Assembly (NCBI GenBank): GCA_002256935.1
Contig: NCGL01000019.1
Location: 1-44,542 of the forward strand
DNA from: Bdellovibrio sp. 28-41-41
Lineage (GTDB): Bacteria; Bdellovibrionota; Bdellovibrionia; Bdellovibrionales; Bdellovibrionaceae
DNA length: 44,542 bases
Direction: 5' to 3'
The notes below the pieces were generated by a model. It saw nothing but the letters and a program-made list of their open reading frames with translations. It was not told where the DNA came from and made no database searches. A program made the translations under genes and the position numbers. Of the stretch, positions 27,587 to 36,118 are shown piece after piece. Each line of letters starts with the position of its first letter. The first letter of the stretch is position 1.

Positions 27587-28767
27587 TATTTTTTCTCCAT
27601 TGAAAAATGGGCCACATTGATTCTGTTTGCGCAAAATGCACCTTCACAATAAGACAAATAGAAATGCCAAAGTTTATAAAATTTTTCATCAAACTCGGGT
27701 AACAAATTTGAATGAAACGAATTTTGGAAACGTTCACGCCACCGCTTCAAAGTCTCTGCATAACTAAGGCCAAATTCAAAGGGTGCGACACTCGCTAAAT
27801 CACGCGCTTCACCGTTTTTCTTTACGGCATCATTGGTAAGCAACATTCCACCAGGAAAAATATAGGTGTTAATAAAATCGGGAGTTTTTCTATAGGTTTC
27901 AAATCTATCTTCTTTTATCGTGATCGACTGAATGAGCGCACGGCCTTTGGATTTCAAAGACGACGATACTTTATCAAAATAGGTGGGCCAAAACTGATAA
28001 CCAACGGCCTCGATCATTTCTATTGATACCACTTTATCGTAACTACCTTTAATTTGACGGTAATCAGTTAAATTCAACTCTACATGATTACCCAAGTTCT
28101 TTTTTAACAGCAGTTCCTGATTGAACTTATTTTGGGCCGGCGAATTCATAACTGCAGTTACTTTACATCCCGTTCGCTCTACAGCCCGAGAAAAAAAACC
28201 ACCCCAACCACAGCCTATTTCTAAAACATGATCACCCGATTTGATTTCCAGTTCATCGATGATGCGATCATATTTATTATTTTGTGCCTCAGAAAAATCT
28301 TCACTAAATTCCGGACTGTGAAATAACGCCGAAGAATAACTCATAGAAGAATCTAGCCAACTTTGATAAAAATTATTTCCTAAATCGTAATGGGCCATAA
28401 TGTTTTTCTTGGCTCCCGAGATAGTATTAGGTCGCAAAAGTGCTTTAACTCTGGACATCAACGTACCTATAAAAGTCCCATGGATCGCCCGGCTTAGCTC
28501 GTCATCATTTCGGCAGGCCCATTCAATAAACGCAGCTTCATTAGAAATATGCAATTCACCAGCAATAATCCCTTCAGCAAGAGCGATGTCTCCGCCCAGG
28601 GCAATATCACGAAATACTTTTGAGTTCTTAATCGTTATTTCGGCCACTAGAGGACCTTCACCGAAGAATTCCTCTTTCTGATCTTCGATCATGATTTTAA
28701 TTTTGCCAAAACGCGTTTTTTCAAGCGCCTTAAATATTATCTGAGTTGAATAGTTTGAATTTATCAT
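27586..28767 (-). CDS. Cyclopropane-fatty-acid-synthase-like SAM methyltransferase
   Basis: A 393-residue protein of the CFA synthase family (COG2230). The N-terminal domain (DIALAEGIIAGELHI) is followed by the methyltransferase fold: AHYDLGNNFYQSWLDSSMSY, SAM motif VLEIGCGWGGF, VVSIEMIEAVG, and FPGGMLLT. These enzymes transfer a methyl or methylene group to unsaturated fatty acyl chains in membrane lipids. In this operon, which lacks a plain CFA context, a specialised methylation (as in furan or branched fatty acid routes) is possible, but the product cannot be read from the sequence. Overlaps the DUF1365 gene by ATGA. Confidence 0.9.
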   Translation of the reverse strand: MINSNYSTQIIFKALEKTRFGKIKIMIEDQKEEFFGEGPLVAEITIKNSKVFRDIALGGDIALAEGIIAGELHISNEAAFIEWACRNDDELSRAIHGTFIGTLMSRVKALLRPNTISGAKKNIMAHYDLGNNFYQSWLDSSMSYSSALFHSPEFSEDFSEAQNNKYDRIIDELEIKSGDHVLEIGCGWGGFFSRAVERTGCKVTAVMNSPAQNKFNQELLLKKNLGNHVELNLTDYRQIKGSYDKVVSIEMIEAVGYQFWPTYFDKVSSSLKSKGRALIQSITIKEDRFETYRKTPDFINTYIFPGGMLLTNDAVKKNGEARDLASVAPFEFGLSYAETLKRWRERFQNSFHSNLLPEFDEKFYKLWHFYLSYCEGAFCANRINVAHFSMEKK

Positions 28768-29543
28768 AAAGTGAATTTCTCCTGCGGAGGATTTGGTCGT
28801 TTATAGAATGTGGCACCTTGCAACCAAAGCTTCAGTGCCTGCCAGTGGATTTGAAAAATGACAGCCAAAGTGAGCCACTTATAAGTCTTTAAAAGACTCC
28901 ATTGGCCTTTTTTAGATAACAAATCTAAATTTAGAAACAATCGGGTATCTAGCTTTAACTTTCCAAGTTCAGACAGTTTAATTTTGATATCACTCAGTCG
29001 ATCCGTTGTCGCAAACTCGAAAGAGTAAACACCGGCTATGGGAAAAAATGGAGAAACATGAAAATGCTTAGGTAAAGTATGAACGGCTTGTTCCTGACCA
29101 TCCTTAATTTTAACATAGTAAAAATGGCGATCCCCGAACGTATTGTTAACTTCACACAATACGCCATCAATGCAGGTGTCAGAATAGCAGAACCAAAAGT
29201 TAATGGGATTAAATGTATAGCCAAATATTCGGGGCAAAGTTTGAAGCCATATCTTATCTGGGACAAACCCTAGGTTGTTCTTTATAAACACTTTTGCGTT
29301 TTCAAATAAGTCCCCGTCTTTTCCCTCAAGGTAATCTTTAGAATTAACTGACAAAAACGAAAATCGATCTAAGCTTTTAAACGCCGTAGGCTGATGAAGC
29401 GGGAGTAACAAATTAAAAATAGAGTACTTGAAATAATTTTTCTTAATTCCAAGGTCACGGTCAGCTGGGCGTCCGTGAAAAACCCACCCTTCACCAATCA
29501 ACGTCTCTGAATCTGAAGATACAAAATACTTATTTAATTCCAT
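28764..29543 (-). CDS. DUF1365 protein
   Basis: A 259-residue protein of the DUF1365 (COG3496) family. Motifs: WVFHGRPADRDLGI is atypical but in the right place of the H-x-R-x-x-P region; DRFSFLSVNSKDYL; LQTLPRIFGYTFNPINFWFC; CEVNNTFGDRHFYYV; KHFHVSPFFPIAGVYSF. The family always travels with the FAD amine oxidase-like gene and the CFA-like gene, and is proposed to work on fatty acyl chains. It overlaps both neighbours, so the three are translationally coupled. Confidence 0.9.
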   Translation of the reverse strand: MELNKYFVSSDSETLIGEGWVFHGRPADRDLGIKKNYFKYSIFNLLLPLHQPTAFKSLDRFSFLSVNSKDYLEGKDGDLFENAKVFIKNNLGFVPDKIWLQTLPRIFGYTFNPINFWFCYSDTCIDGVLCEVNNTFGDRHFYYVKIKDGQEQAVHTLPKHFHVSPFFPIAGVYSFEFATTDRLSDIKIKLSELGKLKLDTRLFLNLDLLSKKGQWSLLKTYKWLTLAVIFQIHWQALKLWLQGATFYKRPNPPQEKFTL

Positions 29544-30784
29544 GGCGGATTACACCCCAACAAATGGCCCACATTGACCGCACTTAAAATGCCGTCTTCA
29601 TGAAACCCATATCTCGTCCAAGCACCTGCAAGGAAAATTCCACCCTTACCTTGGATACCAGTTAATTTTTCTTGAGCCTCAATGGCTGCGTAATTAAATT
29701 GAGGATGACTGTAGCTAAATGTTTGATCGACGAACTTCAAAGGACCTGGATTATTTAATGTAATGAAATAGTCCTGCGAGGTTTTTATGGGCTGAAGTTT
29801 ATTTAAGTAATAGGTTAATCGAATACTCTTTTCATCTCTGATTTGATCTTGTGACCTGACATTCCAAGACGACCAACACTTGCGGTTTTTGGGCATGACC
29901 GATGGATCGGCATGGAGCTCCACTTTATTTGGATTCGTTTTTAACGGGTCAAGCAGATCAGCCATCTCTGGGCAAACTGTTTGAACCAAGGCTTTAGATA
30001 TCGGTGCGTGGGTAGCTAATACAACTTTATCGAATTCCCGTTTTTGTCCATTTGAAGAGACAACCAAATGTCCTCCCATTTGCTCGATGTGCTCAATAGG
30101 CGAGTTCAAATATACAGACTTCAAACGATCTTTGACTTTATTCACATAATTTATAGATCCGTTTTCAATCGTACGCCACACAGGTCGACCGTTAACTTGC
30201 AATAGATGATGATTGATACAAAATGTAAGAAACGTTTCCGCTGGAAATTCCAATGCCTGAGCATAGGACATAGACCATATCGCCCCTGTCATAGGCAGTA
30301 GGTACCATTTAAGGAAATTCTCGCTTAAGTTTCGAAATTTTACCAAATCGGCCAATGACCATTTTTTTTCGCGAGATAGAATTAAATTTTCTTCAGCCTG
30401 CCCGTTAAAAGAAACAATTTCTCGAAGCATCATAAGAAATTTAAAATTAAATATATTTTTTTTCTGAGCAAAAACTGTGGCCAGACTTGTCCCTGCCCAC
30501 TCGAGTCCCTGGCCCGTTTGTATCGCTAAACTCATATCAGACTCAACAGTCTTTACGTCCAGGTAATTTAGAAATTTTGTTAAATGAGGATAAGTTAAAG
30601 TATTGTAAACTAAAAATCCAGTATCGACAGCCACATCTTCACTACCCAATTTTGTAAGTTTCACAGTATGGGCGTGACCGCCTAAACGATTTTCAGATTC
30701 AAACAAACTCACTTCGTGCTTAGAAGATAAAATTAATGCTGCGGCCAACCCACTTATCCCACCGCCTGCAACTGCTATTTTCAT
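29534..30784 (-). CDS. FAD-dependent amine oxidase-like protein (COG2907)
   Basis: A 416-residue flavoprotein. The dinucleotide-binding motif is at the N-terminus (AVAGGGISGLAAALIL), followed by FESENRLGGHAHT, DTGFLVYN, the MTGAIWSMS segment, ATHAPISKAL, and the FAD-closing GGIFLAGAWTRYGFHEDGIL. It belongs to the NAD(P)/FAD group linked to DUF1365 and CFA-like genes; desaturase- or oxidase-like action on acyl chains is proposed for the group. Ten bases separate it from the MerR-type gene. Confidence 0.9.
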   Translation of the reverse strand: MKIAVAGGGISGLAAALILSSKHEVSLFESENRLGGHAHTVKLTKLGSEDVAVDTGFLVYNTLTYPHLTKFLNYLDVKTVESDMSLAIQTGQGLEWAGTSLATVFAQKKNIFNFKFLMMLREIVSFNGQAEENLILSREKKWSLADLVKFRNLSENFLKWYLLPMTGAIWSMSYAQALEFPAETFLTFCINHHLLQVNGRPVWRTIENGSINYVNKVKDRLKSVYLNSPIEHIEQMGGHLVVSSNGQKREFDKVVLATHAPISKALVQTVCPEMADLLDPLKTNPNKVELHADPSVMPKNRKCWSSWNVRSQDQIRDEKSIRLTYYLNKLQPIKTSQDYFITLNNPGPLKFVDQTFSYSHPQFNYAAIEAQEKLTGIQGKGGIFLAGAWTRYGFHEDGILSAVNVGHLLGCNPPWN

Positions 30785-30794
30785 ATTTCACCCT

Positions 30795-31745
30795 TTACAT
30801 TTTGTTCGACAAAAATGTTTCTAAATCGCGAATAGTAGCAAATTTTAAAAATTTTCTACCCGACTTGATGGCCGTATCAGAAACTTTAGCGGCTCCTCCG
30901 CAAAGGAACTGAATTTTTTTAGGCGCTAATTGATCGAGCTCACCAATGAAATCACTCGCGGAAATGAATTCTTGTTGAGCTGGTAAATTGGCAAGACCCA
31001 AAATAACAGCATCTATTTTGAATTGTTCACAGGCCTGAGCGAGATCACCCACGGGCATATTGGGCCCAAGGTAATAGGTCTCAAACCCGTGAATTCGACA
31101 CAAAATGGCAGCAAGTAGAATACTAAATTCGTGAAGATCACCCTCGCGCGTGGTAAGTAGAACTTTTTTAGAGTTCAGCTTTTTCTTGTAGTCATACGGA
31201 GACAACGATTGATACAAATTTCCCAAGTGGTCACGCAGTAAACTAGACAAAAGATGCTCTTGTGAAATACTCAAGTTTCCATCAGACACTCTAATTCCAA
31301 CTTCCCTTAACAGCGGAAGGATTAGATCGGTAATAATAGCCTGAGGACTTAACTCAAATCTGGCTTTTTGCAAACTATGTTGAATGGATTCCAAGTTAAA
31401 TTTTTTCAACGATTCAATAATTGTATTTAAATGAACTTGTTCTTTTAAAACCGGAAGTTCAGCAGAATCAGCTGAGACGTCGAAGTGTCCTTCACTATTG
31501 AGTTTGTCATTATCAAGCTTTTTCAACTTCATTAACGACATAGTCGCCAATGTCCCAATTAAATACCCCTTCTGAACCAATTTCCAAAGTAGCGAAATTT
31601 TCTCTACGTCCTTTTTAGAGTAAAGTCTCCGTCCGTCTTGTGCTCGATTTGGAACAACCACTTTGTAGCGTCGCTCCCAAGCACGCAGCGTGTTCTCATT
31701 AATTCCCGTCATTTGGACTACGACTTTGATGTTAATATTTTGCAT
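30795..31745 (-). CDS. MerR-type regulator with B12-binding-like domain (CarH/LitR group)
   Basis: About 316 residues starting at the ATG at 31745 (AGGGT upstream). A MerR HTH at about 6-70 (GINENTLRAWERRYKVVVPN) is followed by a helical domain (ISQEHLLSSLLRDHLG, Glu163-His164) and a cobalamin-binding-like Rossmann domain (VLLTTREGDLHEFSILLAAI, His205; later GLANLPAQ and FLCGGAA). In CarH a tryptophan caps adenosylcobalamin 10 residues before the E-H pair; here it is Val153. The D-x-H-x-x-G motif is also changed (Gly to Ser208). So light sensing by B12 is possible but not certain. It heads the lipid operon. Confidence 0.85.
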   Translation of the reverse strand: MQNINIKVVVQMTGINENTLRAWERRYKVVVPNRAQDGRRLYSKKDVEKISLLWKLVQKGYLIGTLATMSLMKLKKLDNDKLNSEGHFDVSADSAELPVLKEQVHLNTIIESLKKFNLESIQHSLQKARFELSPQAIITDLILPLLREVGIRVSDGNLSISQEHLLSSLLRDHLGNLYQSLSPYDYKKKLNSKKVLLTTREGDLHEFSILLAAILCRIHGFETYYLGPNMPVGDLAQACEQFKIDAVILGLANLPAQQEFISASDFIGELDQLAPKKIQFLCGGAAKVSDTAIKSGRKFLKFATIRDLETFLSNKM

Positions 31746-31869
31746 TTTTACCCTAAAATTGGTGCACAACTGATGCACAGTCTTTACATTATACATTTAT
31801 TGTGCAACAATCAAGACGCAAGGTAAAAGGCTTTCTATCATCTAAATTTGACATAATCAGGAGTTCATA
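31746..31869. promoter_or_regulatory. Divergent control region with repeated TGCACA boxes
   Basis: TGCACA occurs twice as direct repeats exactly 11 bp apart (31763-31768 and 31774-31779), and once inverted (TGTGCA, 31801-31806). The spacing of one helical turn and the position between the regulator and the lipocalin suit an operator for the MerR-type protein. A possible minus-strand promoter is TTGATT with TATAAT about 15 bases apart. Both assignments are by eye. Confidence 0.5.
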
Positions 31870-32379
31870 ATGAGACTTAACAACCTACTACTTTTTTTCT
31901 TGTGCGGATCGTTTGCATGGGCTCTGGATGGCCGTGATCCTAGCGTCATTACCAATTTAGACATCAACAAGTATATGGGTCAGTGGTATGAAATTGCCCA
32001 CAATCCGAATTTTTTCCAAAATTTGTGTGAGCGTTCAACAGCTCAGTATGACCTCACTCCAAATGGAAAAGTGAGCGTCCTAAATAAATGCTTCCGAGGA
32101 GAAAAAGAATTTACCTCTATTTCAGGTACTGCCGAAGCAAAGAATCCCCTGGTACCAGCAAAATTGGAAGTCGACTTTGGATTTTTCCGAACCGGCGATT
32201 ACTGGATTGTGGATCTAGAAGAAAACTACAGATGGGCTGTCGTTAGTGGACCAAATATGAAATCTCTTTTCATTTTGGCTCGAGAAGCACCAATGGATAA
32301 ATCTACTTTAGATACTATTTTAGAAAGCTTAAAATCACGCGGTTTCAAAACTGGTAATTTAATTTACGACAAATATTAG
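31870..32379 (+). CDS. Blc-like lipocalin
   Basis: A 169-residue exported lipocalin (signal MRLNNLLLFFLCGSFAWA). The three lipocalin conserved regions are present: NKYMGQWYEIAHNPNFFQ (G-x-W-Y), DYWIVDLEENYRWAVVSGPN, and LFILAREAP with SRGF. Bacterial Blc-type proteins bind lysophospholipids or fatty acids in the periplasm; no cysteine lipobox is seen, so this one may be soluble. It is divergent from the regulator, sharing the control region, and is followed eight bases on by the epimerase-like fusion. Confidence 0.9.
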   Translation: MRLNNLLLFFLCGSFAWALDGRDPSVITNLDINKYMGQWYEIAHNPNFFQNLCERSTAQYDLTPNGKVSVLNKCFRGEKEFTSISGTAEAKNPLVPAKLEVDFGFFRTGDYWIVDLEENYRWAVVSGPNMKSLFILAREAPMDKSTLDTILESLKSRGFKTGNLIYDKY

Positions 32380-32387
32380 GGCGATCT

Positions 32388-33749
32388 GTGAAAATTTTAG
32401 TAACCGGTGCCAGTGGTTTAGTAGGCAAAGCTCTAATTACTGAATTACAAATCAATGGCCATGAGGTTTTTGCTTTGGTACGCAACCCAAGCAAAATTTC
32501 GGAATTGGATCGGAAAAATATTTACAAGTGGGACGAATCGCAATTGCCCCCTATTGAATCCCTTCGCGGGAAAGATGCCGTTATAAATTTAGTCGGCGAA
32601 GGAATTGCCGATAAACTGTGGACGGAAAAAAGAAAAAGAAACCTACGCGATTCTAGATTGGTAAACACTATCAACCTTGGCAATGCCCTTAAGTCACTGG
32701 CATCTGCAGATCGACCAAAAATTCTTATCTCTGCGTCAGCCATTGGGATATATGGCCATAGTCAGGATAAAGTATTTGATGAAGCCTCGCCAAAAGGCCC
32801 CGATTTTTTAGCTGAACTTTGCGCCGAGTGGGAAGCCGCAGCCAATTTGGACGCTAGTTTAAATATCAGAATTGTGAACATGAGGCTTGGGATTGTATTA
32901 TCAAAAAACGGTGGCTTTCTTGGTAAAATGGCTCCGGTTATACTTGGCAACGGCCAACAGTGGACAAGCTGGGTACATATTTCTGACGTAGTCAGATTTG
33001 CGCAAGAAGCTCTGGTTAACCCAAACGTTCAAGGTCCTTATAACATTACAAGTTCGTCCCCAATTAAGAATGTAGATCTCACTCAAATCTACGCAAAAAA
33101 AATGGGTTTCCCAATAGTTGCTCGAATCCCTGAAACACTGTTGAAATTGGTGTTAGGTGAAATGTCGACGGCAGTATTGTCCAGTCAACGTGTTTTGCCT
33201 AATCGCTTACTTAGCACCGGTTTTAATTTTCAGTACAATCAATTCAATGATGCCATCGATGAAATTTACGGAAACGATAATTTCCTAGATAATTATCACA
33301 CGGTTAACCAATTTATCGCCGCTACGAAAGAAAAGGTTTTTCATTTTTTTAGTCTGGCGGAAAATTTAGAACTTATCACTCCTCCGTGGCTTAATTTTAA
33401 AATCACGAAAAAATCTGCCAGTGAAATTACCGAGAATATTTTGATCGATTATAAATTAAAAATTCACGGTGTGCCGGTAAAATGGCGGACAAAAATTTCT
33501 AGCTGGCGACCCGATGATCAATTTGTGGATGATCAACTCAAAGGCCCCTACACCAAATGGCATCATGTCCACCTATTCTATAAAGTTGCTGGCGGAACTC
33601 TCATTCGCGACGAAGTCACATTTCGAGTGCCAGGCTCTTTTATTGGAAAATTATTTCTTACGGCGCTAATTAGAAAAGATGTAAATACTATTTTTTCCTA
33701 TCGCCAAAAAGTAATTAGCGAACTTCAACAAAGCGGAAAACTAGATTGA
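32388..33749 (+). CDS. TIGR01777-type epimerase fused to SRPBCC domain
   Basis: A 453-residue protein starting at GTG. Residues 1-300 are a TIGR01777-type extended SDR: TGASGLVGKALITEL, AVINLVGEGIADKLW, RDSRLVNT, SASAIGIYG, GPDFLAELCAEWE, VNMRLGIVLSKNGG, WTSWVHISDVV and LLSTGFNFQY. The remaining 150 residues look like an SRPBCC (START-like) lipid-binding domain: KVFHFFSLAENLELITPPW, DYKLKIHGVPVKWRTKISSW, YTKWHHVHLFYKVAGGT and DEVTFRVPGS. The fusion, next to a lipocalin, points to a hydrophobic ligand. Substrate unknown. Confidence 0.85.
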   Translation: MKILVTGASGLVGKALITELQINGHEVFALVRNPSKISELDRKNIYKWDESQLPPIESLRGKDAVINLVGEGIADKLWTEKRKRNLRDSRLVNTINLGNALKSLASADRPKILISASAIGIYGHSQDKVFDEASPKGPDFLAELCAEWEAAANLDASLNIRIVNMRLGIVLSKNGGFLGKMAPVILGNGQQWTSWVHISDVVRFAQEALVNPNVQGPYNITSSSPIKNVDLTQIYAKKMGFPIVARIPETLLKLVLGEMSTAVLSSQRVLPNRLLSTGFNFQYNQFNDAIDEIYGNDNFLDNYHTVNQFIAATKEKVFHFFSLAENLELITPPWLNFKITKKSASEITENILIDYKLKIHGVPVKWRTKISSWRPDDQFVDDQLKGPYTKWHHVHLFYKVAGGTLIRDEVTFRVPGSFIGKLFLTALIRKDVNTIFSYRQKVISELQQSGKLD

Positions 33750-33767
33750 TCGTTTTAAAAAAAAAAC

Positions 33768-34232
33768 CTATTTCTGAGTGCTAGAGTATTTCCAAAACTT
33801 GGGTAAAAACAATGCCGTTAATATGACGGCGATAAAACCGATCAGCGGGCCAGACATCTAAGAAATCATTTCGATTCCCGACAGGCGCCCTCGCATTTCA
33901 TTTGGTACGGTTTGATTCCAAAAATGTGATCACATCAAAACAATAGGCTGCGGAAAGACCAAACTGCGCGATTATCAAACCGGCCATTGAAGGCCCGGCA
34001 ATAGCGCTTACAATTTTTTGAGTCATGGCTTCCATTGCCGGACGATGAAATCCCAGAACGGCTTGCATGATGGCAACGAGTGCAAAAATTAAAACAATAG
34101 ATGGTTTTTCTTGCAGTGAATTTATTAACAGCCCGATAACAACTGAACACTACCGAAAAAAGAAATAAACTGATCTAAAAATAAATTTCTAAAATCAGGG
34201 TACTTCTTTAATGGAGTTAAATTAATAAACAT
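33768..34232 (-). pseudogene. MFS transporter, heavily deleted
   Basis: Fragments of one EntS-like MFS exporter appear in order on the minus strand but in shifting frames: the start (ATG 34232, LTPLKKYPDFRNLFLDQFIS), a piece with ALVAIMQAVLGFHRPAMEA, a piece with GPSMAGLIIAQFGLSAAYCF, then VPNEMRGRLSGIEMIS followed by a TAG, then MSGPLIGFIA and LFLPKFWKYSS. Only about 465 of the expected 1,200 or more bases remain, so at least four stretches have been removed. No product is expected. Confidence 0.75.
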
Positions 34233-34246
34233 TTGTTTATTGGTAA

Positions 34247-34663
34247 CTAACTAACAGCAGATGAAACCATAACGATAGCTTCACCCTTAGCGTACACTTC
34301 ACCATTTGCTTTTTTAGCTAAGGTTTCTACAGTAGCGATACCTTTTTCTTTGCGCATCGCCGTTACTAGAAATTCCATATGGATTGTGTCGTTGATGAAA
34401 ACGGGTTGCAAAAACTTCAACGTTTGGCTTAGGTAAATTCCGCCACTACCCATGTTATCATTCAGGGCACGAGAGAATAAAGCTCCTACGATCATGCCAT
34501 GAGCAATCCTTTGTTTGAATCGAGTATTTTTTGCGTACTCATCGTCCAAATGGATAGGATTAAAATCACCGCACATGTCGGCGAATTTTCGGACCATCTC
34601 GTCAGTCACTTGGACTGACAAGTTGAATTTATAACCTTTATCAAACTGAATATTGTGACCCAT
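34247..34663 (-). CDS. MaoC-like (R)-specific enoyl-CoA hydratase
   Basis: A 138-residue hot-dog-fold protein. The catalytic hydratase-2 motif is present as DFNPIHLDDEYAKNTRFKQR followed by IAHGMIVGALFSRAL (Asp and His of D-x-x-x-x-H, then AHG). PhaJ-type enzymes hydrate trans-2-enoyl-CoA to (R)-3-hydroxyacyl-CoA. It is 14 bases downstream of the PhoH-like gene and may be cotranscribed. Stand-alone size is normal for the family. Confidence 0.88.
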   Translation of the reverse strand: MGHNIQFDKGYKFNLSVQVTDEMVRKFADMCGDFNPIHLDDEYAKNTRFKQRIAHGMIVGALFSRALNDNMGSGGIYLSQTLKFLQPVFINDTIHMEFLVTAMRKEKGIATVETLAKKANGEVYAKGEAIVMVSSAVS

Positions 34664-34677
34664 TTCAAATCCCGATC

Positions 34678-36042
34678 TTATAAAATATTTGCTGCTAACT
34701 CAGCTAGCTCTGAACGCTCACCTTTAGTTAGCGTTACATGGCCGGCAATGCCGTGACCTTTGAAACGTTCCGCTGCGTAAGTTAAACCGCTATTCGCTGA
34801 ATCGACGTAGGGATTATCGATTTGGTAGACGTCTCCAGTCAAGACAACTTTCGTTCCACGACCGGCCCTTGTCACGATTGTTTTAATTTCGTGAGGAGTT
34901 AAGTTCTGCGCCTCATCCACGATCAAATATTGTTTCGGAATAGACCGACCGCGAATATATGTTAATGGCTCGATATTTAGCATCCCTTGATTGATTAATT
35001 CTTGAGCACGTCCCGCTGCTTTTTTATCAGCACCCATCAAGAACTCAACGTTATCGAAAATCGGCTGCATCCATGGATTAAGTTTCTGTTCGATATCGCC
35101 CGGTAAGTATCCAATATCTCGGCCCATCGGGAAAATTGGTCGTGAAACGAGCAATCTTTGGAAACGGCCTTCATCCAAAGTCTTATGCAGTCCGGCAGCG
35201 ATCGCCAGCAATGTTTTACCAGTTCCGGCTTTACCAACCAAAGATACAAATAAAATCTCGTCATTTAATAAGCAATCTAACGCAAATGCTTGTTCAACGT
35301 TGCGAGCATGAATACCCCAGATGCTGTCTGATGGAGTTAACAAAGGAACAATTTTTTGTTCTGCTACTGAGTATCGTCCCACCGCTGAATGATTTGGATT
35401 TGTTGGGTTCTTAATAATTAAATACTGATTTGCAATAAGCTTGTGACCAGCCGCTGGAGCGAATTTCTTGTCGCGGTAGAATTGATCGATTTGCTCTGTC
35501 GTCATCTCGATTTCTTGGTAACCTTCGTAAAGATCCGCTACGTCTGCATTTGTTGGCTCGTAATCTTTTGCGATAATGCCGTAAACGTCAGCCTTAATAC
35601 GTAAATTGATATCTTTTGTGATCAATTCCACTTTGTGACGAGGATGTTGCTTTTGTAGGCCAATCGCAGTCATCAAAATTCGATTGTCCGCTTTTTGCTG
35701 ATCTAACTCAGTGCTAAGTCCATGAGTCATCAAATCGATGCTGACGTAAACAAATGTTTCGCCGTGACCGTCAATTTGAACACCTTGTGCTAAAGAACCT
35801 TTTTCTCTAAGAACGTCGATGAAACGGCTGAACTGACGCGCATTTCGACCGTTCTCGCCTTGATCTCTTTTAAAGCGATCGATCTCTTCGATAACAGACA
35901 TTGGAATATGAATGTCGGCTTCGCCAAACTTCATTAATGCTTGGGAATCGAATAGAATTACATTCGTATCGACTACGATCTTTTTCTTTTTTGGATTTGA
36001 ATTATTGTTATTGCTACTATTATTACTATTATTTTTGCTCAA
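34678..36042 (-). CDS. PIN domain-PhoH ATPase (PhoH2 type)
   Basis: About 454 residues. The TTG at 36042 is chosen: GAGGGG lies nine bases upstream; no ATG fits. An Asn-rich N-terminus (AAT/AGT codon run) precedes a PIN nuclease domain (IVVDTNVILFDSQALMKF, IEEIDRFKR, DNRILMTAIGL, ITKDINLRIKAD). The C-terminal PhoH helicase-like domain has Walker A GKAGTGKT, the Walker B motif LIVDEAQNLTPHEIKTI and LTGDVYQID. PhoH2 proteins act as RNA helicase/nucleases in some bacteria. No separate antitoxin-like gene is visible next to it. Confidence 0.93.
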   Translation of the reverse strand: MSKNNSNNSSNNNNSNPKKKKIVVDTNVILFDSQALMKFGEADIHIPMSVIEEIDRFKRDQGENGRNARQFSRFIDVLREKGSLAQGVQIDGHGETFVYVSIDLMTHGLSTELDQQKADNRILMTAIGLQKQHPRHKVELITKDINLRIKADVYGIIAKDYEPTNADVADLYEGYQEIEMTTEQIDQFYRDKKFAPAAGHKLIANQYLIIKNPTNPNHSAVGRYSVAEQKIVPLLTPSDSIWGIHARNVEQAFALDCLLNDEILFVSLVGKAGTGKTLLAIAAGLHKTLDEGRFQRLLVSRPIFPMGRDIGYLPGDIEQKLNPWMQPIFDNVEFLMGADKKAAGRAQELINQGMLNIEPLTYIRGRSIPKQYLIVDEAQNLTPHEIKTIVTRAGRGTKVVLTGDVYQIDNPYVDSANSGLTYAAERFKGHGIAGHVTLTKGERSELAELAANIL

Positions 36043-36118
36043 TGTGTACAACCCCTCTTCAGATTAATCCTAAGAACAACGACTGCTGTTCATAGGATCA
36101 TCTTAAGAAGGTTGCAGA

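Noticed and set aside
33935..34150. 71-codon ORF in the MFS remnant region
   Set aside because: Its frame is a cysteine- and arginine-rich shadow; the neighbouring frames carry the true MFS homology.
35995..36042. AAT/AGT-rich microsatellite at the start of the PhoH gene considered as a phase-variable tract
   Set aside because: The units are irregular (Asn and Ser codons mixed), and multiples of three would keep the frame; it is more simply an Asn-rich N-terminus.
34678..36042. PIN-PhoH gene as half of a toxin-antitoxin pair
   Set aside because: There is no small antitoxin-like gene overlapping or just upstream; the PilZ gene upstream is separate and of normal type.
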